Below, one piece after another: positions 15,169 through 21,010 of a stretch of 22,607 nt of DNA. The position numbers and the translations under genes are program-made. This DNA comes from Nitrosopumilales archaeon. GTDB taxonomy: Archaea > Thermoproteota > Nitrososphaeria > Nitrososphaerales > Nitrosopumilaceae. The stretch is taken from assembly GCA_025350175.1 (NCBI GenBank), contig JANXYF010000007.1:1-22607 (forward strand). The letters are read 5' to 3'. Every line of letters begins with the position of its first letter. Position 1 is the stretch's first letter. The notes below the pieces were generated by a model. It was not told where the DNA came from. It was given only the letters and a program-made list of their open reading frames with translations, and did not search any database.

Positions 15169-16317
15169 GTATTTGCTTTTGTATGGAGATACAGCACGTA
15201 ATTCTTGCACAACTTTTTTTAATACATCTACAGTTTCATCAATTTCTAGTTCTGTATTTGTTATTCCTACTGTAAGACGTAAAGAACCTGTAACTTGCTC
15301 GTGTGAAAACCCCATTGCCTTTAACACATGTGATGCTTTTTGGATCTTTACAGAACAGGCAGAACCAGTAGATGCAGATATTTTATTTTCATCTAATTTT
15401 ATTATTAGATCCTCCCCACTTACGCCCAGAAAAGTAAAGTGAGTGTTGTTTGGAATTCTCATATCTGGATGTCCATTAAGCGTAGTGGATGGTATTTCTG
15501 ATAAAACTCGTGAGTTCAATCTTGTAGTTAATTTCTTGAAATGTATCATGTTCTGACTCGCATCCTCCTTGGCTAACTTACATGCCATTCCAAATCCTAC
15601 AATGCTTGCTACGTTTTCTGTACCTGAACGTAATCCTCTTTCTTGTCCTCCTCCTAACATTAGAGGAGAAATTTTTACACCATTTTTGATATATAAGGCT
15701 CCAACACCTTTTGGGCCGTTTATTTTATGAGATGATATTGAAAGTAAATCTATTCCCAATTCCTTAACATCTATGGGGATCTTTCCTACTGCTTGAACTG
15801 CATCTGTATGAAAGACAATATTCTTCTCTCTTGCAATTTTAGATATTTCCTTTATGGGCTGTATTGTGCCAACTTCATTATTGGCATACATTATTGTTAT
15901 AAGACAAGTATCATCTGAAATTTCTTTTTTGAGATCTTCTGGACTTACAAAACCATATTGATCTACAGGAAGAAAAGTTATTCTATATACCTCCTTTTTA
16001 AGACGTTTACATGGTTCAAGTATTGCGTCATGTTCAATGGATGATGTTATGATGTGTTTACCTTTACTTTGTGATGCTATTCCATAGATTGCAGTATTGT
16101 TTGATTCTGTTCCTCCAGAAGTTAAGAGTATTTCATTACTGTCAGCATTGATTAGAGCGGCAATTCTCTTCCTTGCATTTTGAATTGCTGTATTTGCAAG
16201 TCTACCATGTCTGTGTATAGAAGAAGGATTTCCGTATTGTTCTCTGAAATAAGGTAACATCTCTTCGATGACATTTTCATGAACTGGTGTAGATGCAGCG
16301 TTATCTAAGTAGATCAA
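15160..16317 (-). CDS. Cysteine desulfurase (NifS/IscS family)
   Basis: This is a PLP enzyme that takes sulfur from cysteine as an enzyme-bound persulfide, 385 residues. It begins MIYLDNAASTP. TSGGTESNN (66-74), His96 in SSIEHD, Asp172 in HTDAVQ, the PLP lysine Lys198 in SSHKINGPKG, and the catalytic Cys321 in STGSACSVKIQKASHVL are all present. The start is TTG at 16315-16317, overlapping the larE stop as TTGA. Upstream in-frame codons offer no ATG before a stop, and the conserved LDNAA begins at residue 4, so TTG is forced. It is the third gene of larC - larE - desulfurase. This suggests it feeds sulfur to LarE, although it may also serve Fe-S assembly or tRNA thiolation. The stop lies in a palindrome shared with the convergent gene. 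Confidence 0.93.
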   Translation of the reverse strand: MIYLDNAASTPVHENVIEEMLPYFREQYGNPSSIHRHGRLANTAIQNARKRIAALINADSNEILLTSGGTESNNTAIYGIASQSKGKHIITSSIEHDAILEPCKRLKKEVYRITFLPVDQYGFVSPEDLKKEISDDTCLITIMYANNEVGTIQPIKEISKIAREKNIVFHTDAVQAVGKIPIDVKELGIDLLSISSHKINGPKGVGALYIKNGVKISPLMLGGGQERGLRSGTENVASIVGFGMACKLAKEDASQNMIHFKKLTTRLNSRVLSEIPSTTLNGHPDMRIPNNTHFTFLGVSGEDLIIKLDENKISASTGSACSVKIQKASHVLKAMGFSHEQVTGSLRLTVGITNTELEIDETVDVLKKVVQELRAVSPYKSKYNF

Positions 16318-17114
16318 TCTGTTATCACATTGAGTTTACCTGATTGATATCCACTAGGATCAACTAGAACTGAATTAAATCCAAACTGATTCATGTATTC
16401 CTTTAACACTGACATCTTTTTTTCATCACTGAGAAAAACAATTTCATTTTTATCTACTTCTATATTGGCACTATCTCCAAAGTCTCTAACTCTTACCTGT
16501 CTTACTCCGAAAAGCTGTTTTATCATTATCTCACTCTTCTCAATTCTTGCAAGCTTTTCAGCAGTAACAGTATTTCCCCATGGAATGCGAGATGCTAAAC
16601 AGGAATTGGATGGTTTGTCATGAATTGAAAGACCCATCTCTCTTGCTACTCTTCTAACATCATATTTTTTAAATCCACTTTCCACTAGTGGACTTTGAAC
16701 ACCATTTTCTTTTAGAGCTACTATTCCAGGTCTATACTCTGTAAGATCATCCAGGTTGGTTCCATCAACGATGAGGCTAATTTTTTCTGTTTTTGCTAGT
16801 CTGAGAAGGTGTCCTGATAATTCTGTTCTGCAATGAAAACATCTGTTTTGATCATTCTTTACAAAGTCCGGATTATCAAGTTCATTGTATTCCATAATTA
16901 CATGTCTAATTCCTATCTCTTTACAAACTATCTTTGCAGATTCTAACTCTTCCTGAGAGAGTGTCTTATAGTCTGCTGTTACTGCAATAGCCTGTTTACC
17001 TAGAGCTTTTTGGGCGGCATATGCCACAAGAGCACTATCAACACCGCCAGAAAGAGCTACCAGAACTTTTTCTTTTCCATAAAACCAATTTACTAATTCT
17101 TCGAACTGTTTCAT
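16314..17114 (-). CDS. larE: LarE, ATP-dependent sulfur transferase for the nickel-pincer cofactor
   Basis: LarE belongs to the PP-loop ATPases. It adenylates the carboxylated nicotinate nucleotide and inserts sulfur, done twice per cofactor. The 266-residue protein has the PP-loop LVALSGGVDSAL (18-29) and the family motifs DGTNLDDLTEYRPG (117-130) and KPSNSCLASRIPWG (167-180). Cys172 in the latter aligns with the sulfur-donating Cys of Lactiplantibacillus LarE. A CxxC pair, Cys92 and Cys95 in NRCFHCRTEL, gives the three-Cys arrangement reported for LarE forms that carry a [4Fe-4S] cluster. The assignment to that type is my inference. ATG 17112-17114 overlaps the larC stop by 4 bp, and its own stop overlaps the desulfurase start by 4 bp, so all three are translationally coupled. 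Confidence 0.92.
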   Translation of the reverse strand: MKQFEELVNWFYGKEKVLVALSGGVDSALVAYAAQKALGKQAIAVTADYKTLSQEELESAKIVCKEIGIRHVIMEYNELDNPDFVKNDQNRCFHCRTELSGHLLRLAKTEKISLIVDGTNLDDLTEYRPGIVALKENGVQSPLVESGFKKYDVRRVAREMGLSIHDKPSNSCLASRIPWGNTVTAEKLARIEKSEIMIKQLFGVRQVRVRDFGDSANIEVDKNEIVFLSDEKKMSVLKEYMNQFGFNSVLVDPSGYQSGKLNVITD

Positions 17115-18343
17115 TTTATGTTTAGTCTCCGTTTGACTTCATCTGATATCAAATCTGATGTCGCTTTAAATGATAACGCTAATGACTCTGCAATTGATTT
17201 GACTTCATCTGATTCTACTTTGAAATGCTTTACAATCTCCTCATGTTTTACAATCTTACATCTCACAGTGAAATTTTTTCCTTGTAATAGAATTGGTACT
17301 GTGACAACTATTCTTGGAACAATATATCGATTAGAAGATCTTACTCGTACGCCTAAAGTACCAGTCTCTGAAACAAGTATACTCATCAGGTTATTTGTAA
17401 CAGATGGTTCACATATGATGGAAACCAGATTTGTTGGTCTTCCTTTCTTTGTTATAGCTCCTGTTACAGTAACATCTTTTGCACCATTTGCAATTAACTT
17501 GTCAATCATATGTCCAATTGTCTCACCAGATACATCATCTAGGTTTGTTTCAAGAATTTGTACTGTATCTAGCTGAAACTCATCAATTGATTCACCTCTG
17601 ACAATTTTTAAAACATTGGAAAATCCTTCAAAGTTCTTATTTCCAGCACCATATCCTATTGATTTTATTTTCATTGTTGGATAAAATTCTGAACATCTAT
17701 TTGCCAGATTTACAAGCAGACTTGCACCCGTAGGTGTGGTTAATTCCTCTTTGACCTGTCCTCCACAAATTATTGTATCTGAATTACGAAATATCTCAAG
17801 TATGGCGCTTGCAGGATTTGATGTAGTTCCATGAGAGAAAGTTAGAGTGCCACTGCCAACTGCCACTGGTGTTGAAATGATCTGGTCTGAAAATAATTTT
17901 AGATCATCTAATGCTATGGCAGAACCAATGATGTCTATGACCGTATCAATACTTGATGCTTCATGAAAATGTACTGATTCTAATGGTTCTCCATGTATCT
18001 TTGACTCTGCATGAAGCAGTGATCTGATGCTTTCCTTTGCAAAAACTTTGGCTTTTTCAGATAATCCTATTTTATCTGATATTGACAATATACACTCTTG
18101 AATTTCAATTCCTTTTCGTTCGTGATGATTCTCACTTGCATCTAAAATAAGATGTGTTGCATCTATTCCATGTTTTACAACCTTGTCAAAATCTAATTTT
18201 ATAATTTTAGAACCTTTGAGATAATCTTCAACTGAATGTACCCCATCTATGACTTTGGACTTATTTGCTCCTATGCTAACTAGCGAAGAAAGTAACATAT
18301 CTCCAGAGATTCCAGCTATCTGTGCATCGATTACAAGTACCAT
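17111..18343 (-). CDS. larC: LarC, nickel insertion enzyme for the nickel-pincer cofactor
   Basis: LarC is a CTP-dependent cyclometallase that puts nickel into the dithio-nicotinate nucleotide. The 410 residues cover both parts in one frame, the N-terminal (LarC1) and the C-terminal (LarC2, from about 260); in Lactiplantibacillus plantarum the full protein arises through ribosomal frameshifting. Motifs: AGISGDMLLSSL (10-21), SVHFHEASSIDTVIDIIG (123-140), LTTPTGASLL (201-210), ETNLDDVSGE (265-274) and TKKGRPTNL (298-306). The His-rich linker typical of many LarC proteins is reduced to NHHERKG (72-78). ATG is at 18341-18343, with a TATA box centred about 27 nt upstream. It is the first gene of larC - larE - desulfurase, divergent from mdh - larB. 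Confidence 0.93.
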   Translation of the reverse strand: MVLVIDAQIAGISGDMLLSSLVSIGANKSKVIDGVHSVEDYLKGSKIIKLDFDKVVKHGIDATHLILDASENHHERKGIEIQECILSISDKIGLSEKAKVFAKESIRSLLHAESKIHGEPLESVHFHEASSIDTVIDIIGSAIALDDLKLFSDQIISTPVAVGSGTLTFSHGTTSNPASAILEIFRNSDTIICGGQVKEELTTPTGASLLVNLANRCSEFYPTMKIKSIGYGAGNKNFEGFSNVLKIVRGESIDEFQLDTVQILETNLDDVSGETIGHMIDKLIANGAKDVTVTGAITKKGRPTNLVSIICEPSVTNNLMSILVSETGTLGVRVRSSNRYIVPRIVVTVPILLQGKNFTVRCKIVKHEEIVKHFKVESDEVKSIAESLALSFKATSDLISDEVKRRLNIK

Positions 18344-18366
18344 GATTTTCTAAACATACTAGAATG

Positions 18367-18374
18367 CATATAAA
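18367..18374 (-). promoter_or_regulatory. TATA box for larC - larE - desulfurase
   Basis: The minus strand reads TTTATATG, centred about 27 nt upstream of the larC ATG (18343), predicting a leaderless transcript. It lies in the 126-bp gap between larC and mdh. Confidence 0.65.
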
Positions 18375-18439
18375 TTGTAATTTGTCCGTAACTTGTTTTA
18401 AGAAATACTGTATCGTAATTCTGATAAAAGACAGTCAAG

Positions 18440-18447
18440 TTTAATTA
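18440..18447 (+). promoter_or_regulatory. TATA-like box for malate dehydrogenase
   Basis: TTTAATTA is centred about 26 nt upstream of the mdh ATG (18470), again a leaderless spacing. It is about 70 bp from the larC TATA box, so the two promoters are back to back and could share a regulator. I saw no clear operator between them. Confidence 0.6.
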
Positions 18448-18469
18448 GAGATTACATTGAGGGCATTTT

Positions 18470-19384
18470 ATGATTACAATTATTGGCTCTGGAAAAGTGG
18501 GCGGAGCAGCTGCATTATTTACAGCTCTTAGAAAAGTTGCAGATGAAATACTACTATTAGATGTAGTTCAAGGTCTTCCACAAGGAGAGGCTATGGACAT
18601 TAATCACATGTTGGCAGAAAAAGGAATCGATGTAAACGTTAGAGGTTCAAATGATTATTCTGAAATGAAAGGCTCTGATATTGTAGTTGTTGTTGCTGGT
18701 TCTGGCAGAAAACCTGGCATGACAAGAATGGATCTTTTAAAAATAAATGCGTCAATAGTAAAAGGTGTTGTAGAAAATATTCAAAAATATGCTAAAGATT
18801 CAATGATAGTTCCAGTGACTAATCCATTAGATCCAATGGCATATCTTGCTTACAAAGTCTCAGGATTTCAAAGAAATAGAGTATTTGGAATGGGAGGAAT
18901 GCTTGATTTGTCACGATTTACACAATTTATACACGAAGCTACAGGTTACTCGAGAAATTCTATACGCGCACTTGTAGTAGGTGAACATGGTGAGAACATG
19001 CTCCCACTTCCAAGATTCTCCACCATATCTGGAATACCACTTTCTTCAATTTTACCAAAGGAGAAGATTGAAGAAATTGTCCAGGGAACAAGACAAGTTG
19101 CAGCAAAAGTAATAGAACTAAAGGGTGCAACAGTTCATGCCCCCGGAAATGCAATATCTACAATCATAGAGGCGGTACTGAACAACACAAGACAGGTTAT
19201 TCCTGTGGCAACATATCTTGATGGAGAGTATGGTTACTCTGACGTCACTATTGGTGTTCCAGCAGTTATAGGTAAAAATGGTATTGAGAAAATAATTGAA
19301 TTGGACTTGGATTCAAATGAAAAAGAGTGGTTCAAAAAGGGAGTAGAAAGTGTCAAGGGCGCTATCTCCAATCTTGAGCTTTGA
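18470..19384 (+). CDS. mdh: Malate dehydrogenase (LDH-like type)
   Basis: This enzyme is an NAD-dependent oxidoreductase of malate and oxaloacetate, 304 residues. The N-terminal Rossmann motif is GSGKVGG (6-12), and Asp31 in LLLDVVQG favours NAD over NADP. Substrate residues are Arg80 in GRKPGMTR, the position where malate enzymes have Arg and lactate enzymes have Gln, then Arg86, Arg149 in LDLSRF and the catalytic His173 in VVGEHGENM. A lactate dehydrogenase is therefore unlikely. It sits 33 nt upstream of larB on the same strand and diverges from larC. This raises the possibility that the nickel-pincer enzyme acts on a hydroxyacid related to malate. Its ordinary role would be in the central carbon cycle. 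Confidence 0.95.
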   Translation: MITIIGSGKVGGAAALFTALRKVADEILLLDVVQGLPQGEAMDINHMLAEKGIDVNVRGSNDYSEMKGSDIVVVVAGSGRKPGMTRMDLLKINASIVKGVVENIQKYAKDSMIVPVTNPLDPMAYLAYKVSGFQRNRVFGMGGMLDLSRFTQFIHEATGYSRNSIRALVVGEHGENMLPLPRFSTISGIPLSSILPKEKIEEIVQGTRQVAAKVIELKGATVHAPGNAISTIIEAVLNNTRQVIPVATYLDGEYGYSDVTIGVPAVIGKNGIEKIIELDLDSNEKEWFKKGVESVKGAISNLEL

Positions 19385-19389
19385 TTAAA

Positions 19390-19397
19390 TTTTTAAC
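19390..19397 (+). promoter_or_regulatory. TATA-like element upstream of larB
   Basis: TTTTTAAC is centred about 25 nt upstream of the larB ATG (19418), in the 33-bp gap after mdh. larB may have its own leaderless promoter in addition to read-through from mdh. Confidence 0.45.
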
Positions 19398-19417
19398 TAC
19401 ACTATAACTATCAATTT

Positions 19418-20218
19418 ATGTTGGATCTTACAGAAATACTCGAATCACTTGATCTTGGAAAGATAAGCGTCCCAAAAGCTAAGAAGCTGCTTTCTCTCTA
19501 CTCTGTAGAAAAAATTGAAGATTTTGCCAAAATGGATATGAGTAGAAAATTACGACGCGGAATACCTGAGGTTATTTTCGCTGAAAAAAAAGAATTTTTG
19601 GACCTTAAGAAGATAATTCTTGCAACAACATCAAAAGCTGACTCTGTTCTTGTCTCAAGAATCAATAAAAGTCACTACAAGAAAATATTGACTTTTTCTA
19701 AAAGGAACAAATTAAAAATACAGACAGGTAAAAATACCACAACTATACTTTTCTTCAAAAAATTGTCTTCCACGGGAGGAAAAGTAGGAATACTAACAGC
19801 CGGAACTTCTGATGTTGGTGTAGCAGAAGAAGCAAGACTGATGTGTGAATCTATGGGCTGTCAATGTATTTGTAGTTATGACGTTGGTATAGCTGGAATT
19901 CATAGATTGTTTCCTATAGTTAAAAAAATGATACGTGATGAGGTAGATGCAATTATTGTAGTTGCTGGAATGGAAGGGGCACTAGCATCAATAATCTCAT
20001 CACTAGTGGATATACCAGTAATTGGAGTGCCATCATCAGTAGGATATGGTTATGGAGAAAAAGGAGTTGCAGCGTTGGCATCTATGTTGCAAAGTTGTAC
20101 TTTGGGACTTTCTGTTGTGAATATTGATAATGGTATAGGTGCCGGAGCATTTGCAGCTAATGTCGCAAATAGAAGTGTACGAAAAAAATCAGGTCTTGAT
20201 AATTCCAAGACTTCCTAA
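19418..20218 (+). CDS. larB: LarB, nicotinate adenine dinucleotide carboxylase/hydrolase
   Basis: LarB carries out the first step of the nickel-pincer cofactor: it carboxylates the pyridine ring of nicotinate adenine dinucleotide and cleaves the phosphoanhydride. The 266-residue protein has the N-terminal LarB domain with KLRRGIPEVIFAE (44-56). A PurE-like C-terminal domain follows: GILTAGTSDVGVAEEA (124-139), VVAGMEGALASII (181-193), GVPSSVGYGYGEKG (203-216) and SCTLGLSVVNIDNGIGAG (226-243). Cys227 is in the position of the Cys that attacks the pyridinium in characterised LarB. Both other cofactor genes are on the opposite strand about 1.1 kb away. The 3' end overlaps the VIT1-like gene by 30 bp. 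The last ~15 residues (VRKKSGLDNSKTS) lie in the overlap and look non-conserved. Confidence 0.92.
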   Translation: MLDLTEILESLDLGKISVPKAKKLLSLYSVEKIEDFAKMDMSRKLRRGIPEVIFAEKKEFLDLKKIILATTSKADSVLVSRINKSHYKKILTFSKRNKLKIQTGKNTTTILFFKKLSSTGGKVGILTAGTSDVGVAEEARLMCESMGCQCICSYDVGIAGIHRLFPIVKKMIRDEVDAIIVVAGMEGALASIISSLVDIPVIGVPSSVGYGYGEKGVAALASMLQSCTLGLSVVNIDNGIGAGAFAANVANRSVRKKSGLDNSKTS

Positions 20219-20908
20219 TTCCGAACCTATTCCATATCCTATAAGGGCAATACCAGTACCTAGTCCTGCCATCTCTAATCCTCCTCGTAGCATACTGATG
20301 TTGGCAATTTTTGATTTGATTGCACCAATGATAAAAGATGCAGAAAGACTCACCCCAATTGCTACAAAGAGTGGAATATATCCACTTAGAAAGAAATAGG
20401 GAATAATCGGTAGAATTCCTCCTACAAGAAAAGCACCAAACATACGAAAAGCACTCTTTAGAGGACTTCCAACTATTTCTAAATTCAATTTGAGTTCTTC
20501 TGTAAGCATTGTATCTAACCAAACTTTCTTGTCTGATGTTATCATGTTTACAATTTTTTCTAAATCTTCACCCGTGAATCCTTTTGCCCTGTATACATCT
20601 TCTATCTCTCTTCTCTCTGCTTCTGGAACATTGTCCATCTCCCATTTCTCTCGTTCAATCTCAGAATCTAAAATCTGTCTTTGTGATTTTACAGCAAGGT
20701 AATTTTGAACAGCCATTGCTTTAGCACCTGTAAACATGGCAACCATGGCTGCGAGTATAATTATATTGGAAGACATTGCAGCTCCTCCAACTCCAGCTAC
20801 AAGCCCTAGTGAAGTGTTTATACCGTCGCCAAAACCAAATACGAAATCTCTTATAGAACTACTCTCTTTTTGATGTGCTTCAACATGTCTTGGTTCTACT
20901 CCGCCCAT
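20189..20908 (-). CDS. VIT1/CCC1-family iron/manganese transporter
   Basis: This is a membrane protein of 239 residues. The N-terminal signature RDFVFGFGDGINTSLGLVAG (20-39) carries the Asp pair (Asp21, Asp28) typical of the family. Transmembrane segments are recognisable at about 30-43, 47-66, 155-175, 177-197 and 208-230. A cytosolic metal-binding domain rich in Glu and Met (residues 80-140) sits between the second and third segments, as in VIT1. In the second helix the usual GE-aromatic motif is changed to QNY (68-70), losing the conserved Glu. Members export Fe2+ or Mn2+ from the cytosol, typically in exchange for protons; direction here is inferred. ATG 20906-20908 has a TATA box 26 nt upstream. 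The 3' end overlaps larB by 30 bp. Confidence 0.88.
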   Translation of the reverse strand: MGGVEPRHVEAHQKESSSIRDFVFGFGDGINTSLGLVAGVGGAAMSSNIIILAAMVAMFTGAKAMAVQNYLAVKSQRQILDSEIEREKWEMDNVPEAERREIEDVYRAKGFTGEDLEKIVNMITSDKKVWLDTMLTEELKLNLEIVGSPLKSAFRMFGAFLVGGILPIIPYFFLSGYIPLFVAIGVSLSASFIIGAIKSKIANISMLRGGLEMAGLGTGIALIGYGIGSELGSLGIIKT

Positions 20909-20930
20909 TGTCTACAGTATGTAATACCTG

Positions 20931-20938
20931 TTTATATG
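20931..20938 (-). promoter_or_regulatory. TATA box for the VIT1-like gene
   Basis: The minus strand reads CATATAAA, centred about 26 nt upstream of the ATG at 20908; leaderless spacing. Confidence 0.6.
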
Positions 20939-20977
20939 TCAAAAGCAAAAATTTTCATAACATCACAAGGTAAACGA

Positions 20978-20984
20978 TTTATAT
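20978..20984 (+). promoter_or_regulatory. TATA box for the radical SAM gene
   Basis: TTTATAT is centred 30 nt upstream of the ATG at 21011, predicting a leader of only about five bases. An AAAGG run just before the ATG is too close to the predicted transcript end to be a standard ribosome binding site. Confidence 0.55.
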
Positions 20985-21010
20985 CATAGATATAACTCGA
21001 AGAAAGGCGA

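Noticed and set aside
17118..17576. 152-codon plus-strand open frame opposite larC
   Set aside because: It is antisense to the conserved C-terminal half of larC and has no features of a real protein.
20139..20522. Open frames on both strands around the larB/VIT1-like overlap
   Set aside because: They are out-of-frame readings of larB and the transporter, both of which have strong family motifs through this region.
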